Source: Bemisia tabaci
Lineage: Eukaryota; Arthropoda; Insecta; Hemiptera; Aleyrodidae
NCBI RefSeq assembly: GCF_918797505.1
Contig: NC_092793.1
Coordinates: 74,645,912-74,709,911, forward strand
Length of the DNA stretch: 64,000 nucleotides
Reading direction: 5' to 3'
Both the position numbers and the translations under genes were made by a program. Positions within the stretch are counted from its first letter, which is position 1, and every line of letters starts with the position of its first letter. The notes beneath the pieces were generated by a model. The model was not told the origin of the DNA and did not search any database. It saw only the letters and a list, made by a program, of their open reading frames with translations. Below are positions 35,701 to 47,291 of the stretch, piece by piece.

Positions 35701-38221
35701 AGTAGGGCAGTCCTTATTTTGGACTTTTCCAAAATCGGAATGTGACTCACCGGCAGTTAGTGAAACAATCTTTAAGCAATTAGTGCAAACATTTTCTGCC
35801 AAAAAGAAACATTTCTAGTGCTGTCTCAATTCTTCAAAAGTTACGGGATTTGAGCGAAATTGTGTCTCTGGCGCCTAATTAAGCAGGTATAATGCAAGTC
35901 ACTGAAACTTTCAGATATCGGCATTTTTAGCACACTAGTATGTGTATTCTCTATTGATGCAGACACTCTTTCTACCTTTGTTCAGGAAAGTACGCTTTGA
36001 TACTTTTAAAATTGGCTAGAAAAGTAATTTTTGGTGGATAATTTGATTTTGGAGTTTTGCGATGCCCATAAAAATACATTCAACTATTTCCATGTGGGTT
36101 TTATTTATATGCACCTAACAATGACTAACAATGGAGAATGTAAAATCAAACATTTTAAGATTTTTAAGCAGCAGTATAAAGGACAATAAAGCATTATCAT
36201 TTAAAGGAATGTAAAAAACAGATTTACTGGAACAGATGCAAACCCTATTTTAAGATGTAACTTAATTTTCTAATATCTCAGCTGGCTTTGGAATAGCAGG
36301 AAAGCAGAAAGTTTTTTGTTTCAATATAAATGAAGGTTATTTTTTTCGTGATTTTTTGTTGTTGTACGAGGGTCATCCAAAAAGTAAGTTCACCCCTTTC
36401 ATATTTCCGAAACTAAAAGGGATAAATCAAATCGGTAAAAAAGAACTTCTTACTTATATCCTCACCTCTCCATGGGTACCAAGATTTTTAAATTTGGACT
36501 ACTGGTTGCCGAGATATTCGATTTTTACGTGAACAACTCCCGGCCAGTTCCGTCCACCAAACGACGCGCTGATATGAGATGCACCGCGCGCTGTCGCGTC
36601 GCTTTTGTCTTCTGGGACTCTCAAGGAGTACTTCTCGTCCATTATTTGGAGAAAGGGTGTACAATCAGTGCACCACGGTATTGTAGAATATTGAATTCGT
36701 TGCGATTGGCAATAAAAAACAAAGCGACCGGGTCTCTTGTCTCGTGGTCCCCTATTCCTTCGCCAGACCTCACACGGCGAAAGAGACCCAAAATGTGTTG
36801 GAAAAATTTGCGTGGGAGGTGTCACCTCTTCCTCCATACTCTCCAGACCTTGCCCCGAGTGACTATCATCTTTTTCCCCAACTCAAGAATACTAGGTGGC
36901 CAGCACTTCGAGAACGATCAGTAGGTGATGGAAGCAATCAATGGCTGGTTCAAGAGTCAACCAAAAGTGTTCATTGAGAACGGCATTAAGAAGCTTCAGA
37001 AACGCTATGAAAAATGCATCAGTAGGAACGGAAATTACGTCGAAAAATACGGTAAGATTGGTTTAAAGCTAATCTTAGAATATTTGAGTTGGTTATTCCT
37101 ACGTAGATGTGTGGGGAACACAGTCAATTCAGGTAGCGTGCCGGGAATCGCAGCGCGTCGTTTGGTGGACGGAACTGGTCGGGAGTTGTTCACGTAAAAA
37201 TCGAATATCTCGGCAACCAGTGGTCCAAATTCAAAAATCTTGGTACCTATGGAGAGGTGAGGATATAAGTAAGAAGTTCTTTTTTACTGATTTGATTTAT
37301 CTCTTTTAGTTTCGGAGATATGAAAGGGATGAACTTACTTTTTGGATGACCCTCGTAACTATCATATTGTCGACTAGTACGAAAGCCCCTTTTGAAGGCT
37401 TCATTTATTTAATGTAAAATGACAAAAATAAAAATAAAACACTCTCACAAAAATACATTACAGTGACAAGGTAGGGCAAAGTAGTGCACTTGACATTTTT
37501 CTTTAATAAAAAAGTAATCCACTCTGTTACTTTCTTCACTAAAATCAACTTGCTAGTTGGTCTCTTTTCAAAAGCCTTGACTGCATTCACAAAAAATATC
37601 TTAACATCGAGTGCTTTCACGAGAAATATCTTAACATTGAGTGCTTTCACGAAAAATATCTTAACATCGAGTGCTTTCACGAAAAGGGTGGGAGCACGAT
37701 TTCACGCCAGAAAATTTTCTGGACCCCAGTGGAATTGTGTAGTTTTCAATGTAACACTTAAGTTAAGGAAACATGAAAATTTTCTCCAACTTGCCAGTTT
37801 TACACATGGAAGACATGGCAGAGGTTAGCTCATAATAATTTGATTGAAAACAATCTCATCAGGGAAATCAGTGTTAACTGATGATCTTTTATTCAAGCCC
37901 AGATCTCAACATAATGAGATCCTAATCTTCCTAGTTTGCCCATCTCTCCTAAAAAGTCAAGTATCGAAGTGAATATGAGGCGAGACAAAAGAATCATTTT
38001 TTCTCTAATGGTTCAACATTCTTAAATGTCTCTGACTAAATTTACCTTTATCTTTTTTCAGAGATCTTACACGCAGAGTGGAAGAATTAATGGCCAAAAA
38101 GAAAGATTACAAATTGTTCTGGCATAGACCTGTGACGACTAAATATCACATCCACTCCGGAAAGAAATGGGCAAAACACGAAGAAGAACTTATCGGAGAA
38201 AATCAGTCATCTGTCCCATAG
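32771..38221 (+). CDS. NDUFB5: NADH dehydrogenase 1 beta subcomplex subunit 5 (NDUFB5), 4 exons, 193 aa
   Basis: Coding exons: 32771-32867, 33984-34201, 35420-35526 and 38062-38221 (TAG at 38219-38221), all GT-AG with consistent phases (1, 0, 2). The N-terminus is Arg/Ser/Ala-rich without acids, consistent with a mitochondrial presequence. Then come RAMSGHRLFEIHPSKYMW, one transmembrane segment (about 64-85, FYIMIGLIPWVCVITYLNLF), a GPAQLAPIPEGYVPKEHEY motif, HPLTRFIAQYV, and a charged C-terminal region ending near KRKW-like KKWAKHEEEL. This pattern and the length (vertebrate protein about 189 aa) fit the complex I accessory subunit NDUFB5/SGDH of the inner mitochondrial membrane. Polyadenylation signal AATAAA at 38401-38406. 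Introns contain a miniature element (33367-33480) and a deleted mariner (36365-37357). Confidence 0.95.
33367..33480. mobile_element. Near-perfect hairpin miniature element in NDUFB5 intron 1
   Basis: CAGCGGGTCGATTGTTGAAT at the left and its near-perfect inverse ending CGACCTGCTG at the right. Pairing extends inward through CGTTATCGAATG and TTGATCGATAAAT. Only about 20 central bases are unpaired, so the 114-bp element could fold almost end to end. Confidence 0.78.
36365..37357 (+). mobile_element. Deleted mariner-like element with 206-bp inverted arms (NDUFB5 intron 3)
   Basis: The ends CGAGGGTCATCCAAAAAGTA and its inverse are flanked by TA (36365-36366, 37356-37357). The arms extend to about 36571 and from about 37151, roughly 206 bp each. 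Between them lies the C-terminal part of a mariner transposase, broken across frames: FWDSQGVLLV (first catalytic Asp) near 36604, ARPHTAK near 36765, YSPDLAPSDYHLFP near 36840, then GIKKLQKRYEKCI near 36980. The second catalytic motif, normally HDNARPHTA, is damaged. The N-terminal DNA-binding half is missing, so it cannot move by itself. Confidence 0.88.
36590..37070 (+). pseudogene. Mariner transposase fragment, frameshifted
   Basis: Plus-strand reading in two alternating frames shows family motifs of the D,D34D catalytic domain in the correct order, with at least two frame changes and no N-terminal helix-turn-helix region. The third catalytic Asp sits in SPDLAPSDYHLFP. No intact reading frame remains. 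Confidence 0.85.
37591..37680. repeat. 30-bp minisatellite, three units
   Basis: Three consecutive 30-bp units ending ...GTGCTTTCAC with the core AATATCTTAACAT(C/T)GA. A partial unit precedes and follows. Because the period is a multiple of three, frames stay open on both strands through it, which explains the local open frames there. Confidence 0.85.
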
Positions 38222-38429
38222 GCAATGTTCTTTTCACTTTTGGCCTTATTCTCTTTCTCCTCAACGGTTATGCAGTCTAGTTATAGAATTTTTATTTTGT
38301 CCATTAATCTTTGTGCACTGTTTCTTATTTTTAGTCCCGACCTCCTTTTAGACCTATGAAAAAAAGATTTTGTAAACCTCAAGGTCGTGTTAAAAATGTT
38401 AATAAAATTATGTGTTATAAAAAGCATTT

Positions 38430-39646
38430 TCGTAAGAGTTTCTTCTCCTTACACATCTGACGTAGTATTACAAGTACTTAATGCTAGTGTGGTTGTACCC
38501 TCATTTATTTCCTGAAACCGAGGACAGATAGAGACACTTGATATCGTCACTAGAGACAGCATTTGCAACTTTCAGAACCAATTATGTATCTTTTTAGTGG
38601 CAATACATCACCTGAAAAGTATCAAATCGACAGGGGAACTGCAAAAATATGTAGCTTATTTGCGGTGTTTCAAAATCTAAATTTCCATTTTATTCTATGC
38701 ACCAAGAACAAACCACCACTGTTGACTGTAATTTTCACAGAATATTCTTCATTAACGATGAAGAAGAAAAAGAATCCTCTTTCAAAAATTCTTCTTTACA
38801 AAAAAAGTTAGGAGCGTATTTCAGAAGTGACGCACAGTATATCTTCGTTAAAAAAGTGATCAATGACACAAAGGCTGCAAATCGAGGTATGCATCTCTGC
38901 AGTTTCACCATCGATCTATTTATGGAACAAGTGTCAGCATTGTTGAAATTTGACGTCATGCCATTTTGACCGCGAAATACTAATGATTATGAAGGCCTTA
39001 TCTGGACCACTGCTGCAGGTTTTAGTTAGTATCTAGTTGGGGAGTCCATTATGAGATGAAACATCTACCATCTTGATTTTTCACTCGGTAACAATTGTGA
39101 ATCGAAGACGGAAGATGTTCCGTGTAAAAAAAAGAACTCTCTTAGGTGTATACTTTCCTAAACATATAATTAGGTTAAAAGTTTCCCAAGTAACTTTTTT
39201 TTAATTTCTTGCCTAAAATTTCCTGAACATATCTACATTTCCCCTTCTCTCTCTCTATCCGTTTTTTTCATTTCAACCATTTGACACCTATAAGGGAGAT
39301 GTCATTCTGTTTCTGGTTACCTGTGTGAATCATGTTGGTGGCTCAAGTTGAAAAATAACTATCAATGTTTCATTTATGTTTTCCAAAATTTGCATTCATT
39401 AATCTGCTTTTTATTGAACACCTATACCCATTCAGTAGGTATCATCCATAAAATATTTCATGAAGTATGTGTTGCTGCGGAAAAGTAAATAACGATCATT
39501 TTTCAAAAACTACATCAATCAATTATTTCAGAATGCATTTTGTAATTCCACAATCCCAGCAAGTAATTTTGAACCAGATGCAGCCCATATTTTAGGACGG
39601 AAAGAGAAGCATATAATATAATTTTTACTAATAAATTTTAATTGTC
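38430..39646. other. Intergenic, downstream of NDUFB5
   Basis: No gene, clear element or array recognised. Low-complexity AT-rich sequence. Confidence 0.5.
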
Positions 39647-40244
39647 GATTTCCTTTGACATTTTTGCAGTGGTGAATGCAAAGCTAAAGTGCGCTTCAGC
39701 TAGAATTGTATTTACAAATGGATGGTTTTTCCACGAGGATTAAAAATAAACAAGTGGCACGGAAAATAACAAAAGAATATGAACTATGCAAAACGATAAT
39801 CCGGGTATAGGAACTTGGCTGATTTGAAAACGCCTTCAAATGCGGCGTGATACCTCACGCATTCCGGAGAGTTCAAATAGTTGTATCATTGCGCCTTAGA
39901 AATGCGACGGAAGATTACAATTGAAATAGCCTCATGCACGATGGCCTTTTTGATTTCCGTCAACATTTTTGCAGTCATGAATGCGCTTTAGTGCGCTTCA
40001 ACTAGAATTGTATTTGGCAAATGGGTGGTTTTTCTACGAGGATTAAAAATAATCGAGTGGTAGGTACTGAATATAACAAAAGAATTTGAATTATGCAAAA
40101 CGATAATCCGGGTGTCGGAACTTGGCTGATTTGAAAACGCCTTCAAATGCGGCGTGATACCTCACACATTCCGGAGAATTCAAATAGTTGTATCATTGCG
40201 CCGTATGAATGTGACGGAAGATTTAAATGGAAATAGCCTTCATG
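39647..40244. repeat. Direct tandem duplication, two ~300-bp copies
   Basis: Copies at about 39647-39951 and 39952-40244 align along their whole length, sharing GATTTCC, CATTTTTGCAGT, AGTGCGCTTCA, CTAGAATTGTATTT, GCAAAACGATAATCCGGGT and ATTTGAAAACGCCTTCAAAT. The second copy is cut by the inverted-repeat element beginning at 40245. Confidence 0.85.
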
Positions 40245-40957
40245 CAGGCTCGCCACATCCCATCTCGGGCCCTGGTACCAGTTTTAAGGTCCCGGCCCCA
40301 AGCACGGAGGGGGGGGGGGATCCGAAGGGCATCCCCCGAGAAATTATAGAATGTATACGACTAATCGGACGCATGTTGAAGCTTCCATAAAGAATCTTTC
40401 CATCAATTTCTGCGGAATAAAATTATTTTTTTCTTTTTTATACTTTCAGCACAAAATACTTGCGAATTGTTGCATTCAAAACATTTGGAAAATTTTTAAT
40501 TTTTTTGGGTGTGGCATATGATACCTACTATTTTCAGTTCCAAGAGGGCCAGGCCCCCCTGGACTCCCCCTTCGTTTGTCTAGGGCAAGGAAGTTGAGTC
40601 ATGAGCCATTGAAGTCTACGATGCCCAGACTGGAGACTCTTAGCATCTGACGGCGGAAGAAAATGAAACGCAGTCACTAAAAATATCCCTTGTACTGAAA
40701 ATCTTGAAAATAGATAGTAATTTTCCAAGAAGTATACTTCTTTGAAAATCTAAGAAGAATTCTACAGTGCCCCAGCGTGTTTCTGAAAATCTATTCACCT
40801 TTTGCGAAATTTTTAGGGTAAATGTTTCACTTTTTCCTACGAAACAAGGGTTGCATGTGAATTCGTAGTGGTTTTTCACGGGTAACACGGGCCCCCTCCA
40901 GGGTCCGCGCCCCGGTACCAGGGACTCAGTATCCCTCCCCTCCTTGTGGCGGGCCTG
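40245..40957. mobile_element. CAGGC-ended inverted-repeat element, ~713 bp
   Basis: Left end CAGGCTCGCCACA and right end TGTGGCGGGCCTG are inverted. Both subterminal regions carry GGGCCC, CTGGTACC and G/C runs. The ends look hAT-like, but the flanking 8 bases (CCTTCATG and GTTATAAT) do not match, so the assignment is tentative. No transposase frame was seen. Confidence 0.55.
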
Positions 40958-41499
40958 GTTATAATACCTTTAATTAATGTTTTTCTCAGGAAATTGACGA
41001 TGGCGCGTTAAAAATCAGTAATGGCTTCCCTCATCGGCACAACAAGCAACGCTGTAATTAAGTTAAGGTGTGAAGAAATAACAATCACAGCTTCAGACAG
41101 TGTTGCATGCGACGGATACTACACGGGTTTAATTATGACGCCTGGATGCAACTATTCGGTCTTCGTGGATGTTCGTGTTGCATACGCACGGTAGTGAAGG
41201 CGTTTTGACTTCAGAAACGAACCACCGCACCAGCGACACTTAGTGGAACGAGTCAATAAGATGAGTCGGACCAAATGAAACTGTAGTAACTTCTTTCGCA
41301 TATACCTCGGACTTGATTGTAGAATTGCGTATCTCGTGATCAAGTGTCAGTTACCAATCATACAGAGCTTGATCCAGCCATATGATATCCAACTTAAGCC
41401 TCTGATAAGGAATTTTAAGCGTGATACTCTTTTTTCGGTCATCCGTCAACAACAGGTTTAAAGCACTTGGTAGGCAGTTGCAAAAATGCGAAACTCCCC

Positions 41500-43010
41500 G
41501 CGGCTCCTTCAGCCGAGAAAGGATGAAAAACACGAGTGTTCTCCCCCGTTTCTGAGGTTCATCAAGTGCGCGTTTTCCACCGAATCTCAAAGAGCTCTAC
41601 AGAGTTTTTTCATTTTTGGCTGGAACAGTGCAGGAGACAGCCATCTACGGAATCCCTAGGGAAATTTGCGTGGGCAAAGAGATCTCATTTATTTTCTTTC
41701 AGACTAACCGTCAGTGTTTTTGACCCTTTCATGAAAGTTCATCAAATGTGCGTTTTACGCCGCGACCACGCGATCCATTGGACTCGTAGAGCTTTTCCGA
41801 CCAGCAAATCGCATTCACAGAGTCGTTTCTGTGGGGATTAGCTTCAAGAACTTCCGATTTTGACCTCGACCCAGCCCATGTCGACCCCTGTGGATTTTTC
41901 CTGATTTTCGGCAGGGGGAAAAATCTGCAGATCAATGTTGAATCCTACGTAGTTCGAGGCGTAGAATCGATTGCGCGTAGTGCGTAGTCTCGAGGCTCCG
42001 AGACATCCTGAGCCGAGAAACGATAAAAAACGAGTGTTTTTGACCCTTTCTCAAAGTTCATCTACTGCGCCTTTTTTCGCAGATCGCGGGATCCATCTCA
42101 TCCACCGGACTCGAGTGAGCTTTTGCGACCTGAAAATCCCACTTAGTGGCTCATTTCTTTGGGGACCAGTTTGGTTTCAGCTCGATTGGAGAACTTTCGA
42201 TTCTGACCCCGAATATGGGTCTGTTGCAAAAGCAGTAGAAACAGTCCACTGAACATACTTTTTCAGTGAAAATTCGCTCAAAAATCACGCTAGACACATC
42301 AAAAGAGTCTGCAATCCACTCCTTATAGAGCAATTAGCGTAGTTTGTAACACGCTTTTCCAAATTTACCGCGAATGTGGACAGTTTTCCTTGGTGGCTGA
42401 CAGTCAGGTTTTCCCGAAGAGAGACCTATAATAACCCCTCTCCTTGTTGAAGAGTTCAATCGCGATTCAAATAAGCTTTCGCTTTTGCAGAATAAAGAAA
42501 GGAAAAGGAAACAGAAACTTCAATACAAATGAAATCATACAAAAGAAAGAGTTAGTCAATCGTTTGTTTATGTGGGTAGTTTTTTCAGTCCTCTGCCGGT
42601 GCAAACCTGGTCGGCGGAGACCGAGAACAACTGCCCGGAAACGCGGGAAACTTAAAAAAAAAACGGGTCACAAACTACGCAGATTGCGCGCTAAGGAGAG
42701 GATTTCGGACTTTTTTTAATGTGCCCAACGTGATTTTCGAGCGAATTTACCTCAAGAAATTTATGCAGTCGGTTGGATCTTTTGTATACAACAGGCCCAT
42801 TCACGCCACGGTACCACTGTCGATTATTCTCGATCTTCGATAAGAGGAAAAATCTAGAGGTTAGTTTTGAATCCTAAGCAGTAGGCTAAGATGTAGCAGT
42901 GGATCCTAGGCGCTGAATCGATTGCGCGTGGTCCCGAGGCTTCTTGCGCGCTTCATCGAGCTCGTGGAGCTTTTCTGACCAGAAAATCCCACCTAGTGGG
43001 TCATTCAGCG
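41500..43010. repeat. Array of diverged repeat units (3-4 copies)
   Basis: Blocks recur in order: AGCCGAGAAA(G/C)GAT, ACGAGTGTT, (T/C)GTTCATC-type, ACTCG(T/A)...GAGCTTTT, CCGACCAG/TGACCAGAAAATC and AATCGATTGCGCGTGG/AGTCGATTGCGCGTAG. They occur near 41511-41640, 41700-41990, 42000-42250 and 42840-43010. Frames across these are similar peptides in the reverse direction (FWSEKL, ICWSEKLYE), which reflects the repeat and not a gene. Confidence 0.65.
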
Positions 43011-43265
43011 GTGTGCTGCTAGCGTGCTGCTTCATACATTCCGCAATGCGTGAAGTATCCCTGTTAGGTATGTAGGCGCCAGTGTGTATCACCTATCACG
43101 CTGGCTGCTCGCCGCGCCGCCGAGTACCACGGCGCTTCAAGCAACTATTTCGCGACGGAGGTGTTGCACAGTATCATTAGACATTGAAGGCGCTCCAACG
43201 TATCAATAATGGCAGGCATTACTTAAGAGTACAGATAGAGCGTTCCTCGCAAAAGAAATCAAGAT
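42960..43265. repeat. GCGTGAAGTATCCC repeat family, copy 1
   Basis: About 300 bp shared with 62410-62720: GACCAGAAAATCCCACCTA, GTCATTCAGCGG, AATGCGTGAAGTATCCCTGT, TGTAGGCGCCA, ACGGCGCTTCAAGCAACTAT, GGAGGTGTTGCACAGTATCA and TCAATAATGGCAGGCATT. An inverted fragment lies at 44036-44095 and a looser relative at 52920-53110. Confidence 0.75.
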
Positions 43266-43577
43266 ACTACGTCACAAAAAGAGAGCGGTGGTCCGAAAAA
43301 CTCACTGAGTCCTGGCATCCGTATTTAATGAATTTTAGCATAATTGTTAAATGTCAATAGAGAATAAAGTAACTTGATTTAGGCAGAAACATTCTTGAGT
43401 GTGCCGTCAAGAAGATTTTATTTTGAATCAAGCATAAAATCGCTAAATGAAAGCGGGGTTCTGCTTGATGTAAGTGACTTTTCTTTTTATACACATAAGC
43501 ATCTTGTCTTCTTTTTACAAGCATTATTTTCTATATTGATTCATAATAAAATCTGTTCGGCGGTAAATTTGAGCATT

Positions 43578-43830
43578 CGACGGTGAAAGTCGGTAATCAC
43601 ATAACTCGGTTTGCGACGTCGCAGACTTCCTGTCATACTTTATTTGTTTAACGGAAAACTACTCAACGGTAATTCTTTAAAACTGCCGTGATTTTTCTTC
43701 TATGTGCGAGGAAAATTCTGCAAAAACTTCAAGGAATCACGTCCATTTGTTCTCCTTTAAAAAAATAACATAGTTGCGGAGATTTTCAGACACCGCAAAC
43801 GAGTTATGTGATTGCCGACTTGCACCGTCG
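43578..43830. mobile_element. 253-bp inverted-repeat family, copy 1
   Basis: Begins CGACGGTGAAAGTCGG and ends in CCGACTTGCACCGTCG. The inner flanks TAATCACATAACTCGGTTTG and its inverse extend the terminal repeat to about 38 bases. It contains GACGTCGCAGACTTCCTGTC near one end, which sets orientation. Same length as the copies at 47855 and 51595. Confidence 0.82.
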
Positions 43831-45494
43831 ATATGTCTGCTTGAATCAAGTCTTTTTTTCCTCTGATGAAGTTCGAAAATCATGCTAAATGTTATTGAAT
43901 ACGGATAACGGGACTTGGAAAGTTTTCCTACCACCGCTCCCTTTTTGTCGTCGTCACTCGATTTAATTTGCGAGGGCACATCGTGCTTTTGAAAGATGCC
44001 ATCAAGCATGATGCGTTGGGATGCCTCCAATCTTGTATGATACTGTGTAACACCTCCGTGGCAGAATTGAAGCCCGAAGCGCCGTCGCGAAGTTTATCGT
44101 ACACAGGAAAAATCTAAGGGCCATTAGCTGAGGCAAGCCAAAAGGTTTATCCGGTTCAGGTATAACAAGACAAGATGGGACTTTCTTGAAAGACAATTCA
44201 ATCCTGTTGCACCAAAGATGTGTCGAGCGATTGGTGAATCTTCCCTCATGGAATTGGCCCTCCCCCATGTTTACCAATAATCTCAATTATGCATTTTTCT
44301 CCTTTGGACCAAAAAAAAAAAAAGTCATTCTTCCAAGACATCATAAATTTTTATCCAAGCAATATGATACAGCTCCCCCCCCCCCCCTGTTCCCGCCTTC
44401 ACAAACCGTTATAATCGCGCTGGGTAAGGAAGTTATGCGCTTTTGCACCAAGTCTTTTAACTTTAAGAAAACTTCTTTTAACTTTAGTTATCCATAAATG
44501 CAAAGCATACACTAAATTCTCTACCTAACAGTCGAGGTAGGTGAGTAAGATAGCCTCAGACCATAGATCCGCTTAAGGGAGTGCATACTGACATCCAACA
44601 AGCTTTAATAGTTGCATCAAGTCCCCGTCACCGCCGACCAACGCGTTTGTCGATCGAATCAACTACAGGCAGTAAGAGCAGGGAGTCAAAACGCCTTCAA
44701 TTTTTTGAACGCAATACGGACATCCGTCGAGGTTGTATAGTTGTATCAAGGCGCCTAGCAAACGCGTCCCATTGTTTATCGTTACACACGAATATAAGTT
44801 GAGAGAGGCCAGTCATAATGCCTTCAATTTTATGCATACATATTTTTGGGCAAAATGAGAGACGACGTTTCTGCATTTGCGACGTTGCAGACTTCCTTAG
44901 AAATTTTATTTCTCTTTCGAGAAGCTGGTCAACATAAAACTTAACTTCTCCATGATTCTTCGTATTCGATAGCAGAAGATTTGGTTCAAAATTTAAAGTC
45001 GTACATTTGGATTGTTTCTCATGGTAGAGATGAATTAAGAACGGAAATTTTGAAACACCGCAATGGAGATACGTGGTTTCGCACTTCAGTCGGACCGATA
45101 TAACAGGTAGTCGCGTGTCAGAAATGTCAGCAAGTAACGAATGATGCGAGAATGCGGACAGGACGTGTCCTCGATGTTGCCTACGCTAGTATTTGAAGGC
45201 GACTCGTCCATCGGTAAAAAGAAAGGAGGAATGTCGTTTCGGGCCTTTTCCGGCCCCACCTGGATTTTGCTGAGTGATTCATATTTTCAAAGTACTAGTC
45301 TTAGGTAGACTTTATGCCAAATATTTCACCGAACGGAGCCTATGCAAAGGTGCAACAACGCCTCAAACTCAGAATCTCGGCACCTAAAAATAGTTATTTT
45401 CGTCGTTTTTTTCGACTGTTATTCCTCTCACAGCAAATGATTCCCATGTATTTTTTTGCGGACTTTCCTCTTTTGGCCTTTTTAAAGGCCTCCG

Positions 45495-46225
45495 ATAAAT
45501 TTTCAGGGGCCTAATGGACCATTGTTACCATTTTTGGCACATTTTTAGGGTTTTTTTCAATTTTACACACGCAGAAATCAATTCAAACTAAGATCCGTGT
45601 ACGTTTTTGAAAAGAACGCAAAAAAATGAATTAAAAATGTTCAGTGAAACTTTTTCCTACGTTGCCAAATTTTCGAGAAAAATCGTCCCATAGAGCCAAA
45701 AATAGCAAAAATTTGATAAATTGCCACGGCTAAGGTACTAGAAAGTGGGGTACAACTTTTATATTGACGTACGTAACAGCTCTTACCTCTATATATACAA
45801 CATATCAAAAAATTATAGTTGTACCTGGATTCCCGCGATGTGAAAATTGACCGGATGTCGATTTTAGCGGCCTTTTTTTACTTGAAGGTAGCTCTTTTGA
45901 ATGTTTCTCGACCTTGGTCACCCTCCGTTGGTGTGCACCATAGGTATTTTTCTACGCACTTTTCATATCTGGCCATAAAAATGGCTTCCTGTGAATTTTA
46001 AAAGGCCTAACGGTCCATTGTTGCCAATTTTCACCAATTTTTAGGGTTTTTCTCAAGTTTACATGTGTGAAACTTAATTTAATCTAAAAACCGTGTACAT
46101 TCTCGGAAAGAACGTAAAAAAAAAAATACATAACATGTGATTTTTAACTTTTTCCTAAGTTACCAGGTTTTCAAGAAATATCGTCCTGAAGCGCCAAAAA
46201 TGCCAAAAATTGGATTAATCATCAC
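45495..46225. repeat. Diverged direct duplication, ~240-bp copies
   Basis: Copies at about 45495-45735 and 45985-46225 share AAGGCCTAA(C/T)GG-type, CCATTGTT(A/G)CCA, TTTTTAGGGTTTTT, CCGTGTAC(G/A)TT, AAAGAACG(C/T)AAAAAA, ACTTTTTCCTA, AAATCGTCC and AGCC(A)AAAAAT. High divergence. Confidence 0.7.
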
Positions 46226-46579
46226 CACTGTAGAAATGCGGATTTTTAATTGATTCGACCAAAGGTCGATTAAATCGAATCGATTCTTTCGCCCGAATTC
46301 ATCGGATGAATCGATGTTTTCTTCTACTCGATTAATTTTGTAATATTTTTCATTTTTTTGACGGTCGAGGCTTTTTTGAATTGCTTCAGCCCATCCAACC
46401 TACATTTGTATCTTTCTTTTTGTGTTGCTATTCCCCCCTGAAAATCGTCGCAATTTCATGGAATATGGAGTCTCATTCATCAGCAAAATCAAATTGGCTG
46501 AGGCATAGTCGACTCTTACGAATCGGTATACAGAAAAAAAATCTATTTTTATACTTTATTCAATTCAGCATTTATCAAT

Positions 46580-46586
<7 letters not shown>

Positions 46587-46637
<51 letters not shown>
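46587..46637. repeat. Poly(A) tract, 51 bases
   Basis: An uninterrupted run of 51 A. No retrotransposon or processed gene is recognisable just upstream, so I treat it as a homopolymer and not as proof of retroposition. Such runs are also error-prone in assembly. Confidence 0.9.
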
Positions 46638-46640
<3 letters not shown>

Positions 46641-46999
46641 ACATCCCCACACCTCACATTTTCGTGATCAAAAATTTATGTTTGATCCTCATAATTTTGC
46701 TGTCAGAAAACGCCTCTGAAAAAGAGTGATACTAGTGAAATTAGGCGAATAGATAGAGCATCTTATTTCTTCCGAGTTGACATGTTTTGGCGTGAGTGTA
46801 CCTACATTCGCTCGAGTCCCTCTTTAGGAGCGTGTCATCTCCAGTGAGAAGCAAGCGCGAAGCGAGTCCAAAAACAAAGCGACTGTTGCACCGAAAACGA
46901 GTCGGGGCATAGCTACCAGATAGTACTGAAAAATTAGCAATTTCCTTCATTTAAACACGTGTAAAATACCAACATTTAATCGCCTAATCTGGCAACTTT

Positions 47000-47291
47000 G
47001 AGTCGGAGCGACAAAATGAGACGCTTGGAATCTCGCAAAACAAACGAATTCCCTAGCACCTTTGACGGCCTCTCCAGGTAACAACCGTTAATGAGGGAGC
47101 CACCCCCTCCCCCCTCCCCGGGCCGGGAAGCCGAGAAAACTGGCTAATGATAAACGACTCCATGTATCGGGACAATTCCACCCGGCGAGGTGCGGATCCG
47201 AAGAAAATCTAAATTTCAAAATATTTCACCGAGTCGGGGGTGCGATGTGCGGGGGAGGGGGATCGGAGGGGTGCACTGATGACGGGTCGCC
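47000..47291 (+). promoter_or_regulatory. GC-rich, CpG-rich promoter-like patch
   Basis: Unlike its AT-rich surroundings, about 47000-47420 is rich in G, C and CpG (for example CCGGGCCGGGAAGCCG near 47118) and leads into an ATG in a strong context (GTCGCCATGG at 47287-47296). This is what a promoter and 5' UTR of a broadly expressed gene could look like. The role is inferred; no TATA box was found. Confidence 0.4.

Larger units (their letters stand above)
43831..47000. other. Repeat-derived intergenic sequence
   Basis: Contains an inverted fragment of the GCGTGAAGTATCCC family (about 44036-44095), a diverged copy of the 253-bp family (about 44865-45087), the 45495-46225 duplication and a poly(A) tract (46587-46637). 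No gene recognised. Confidence 0.55.

Noticed and set aside
36499..36924. Long frames on both strands through the mariner element
   Set aside because: Only the plus-strand pieces with FWDSQG and YSPDLAPSDYH belong to the transposase; the opposite-strand frame and the frame-shifted continuation are shadows.
42444..42719. Basic 91-codon plus-strand frame ending in Lys/Arg-rich sequence
   Set aside because: It sits between diverged repeat units, the basic tail comes from an A-rich run, and no ribosomal or histone family pattern holds.
41536..43092. Several overlapping frames with similar peptides (FWSEKL, ICWSEKL)
   Set aside because: They are successive copies of one DNA repeat read in the same frame, with no splice structure or start conservation.
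46381..46719. 112-codon frame including a poly-lysine stretch
   Set aside because: The lysines come from the 51-base poly(A) tract; the flanks have no protein-like signal.
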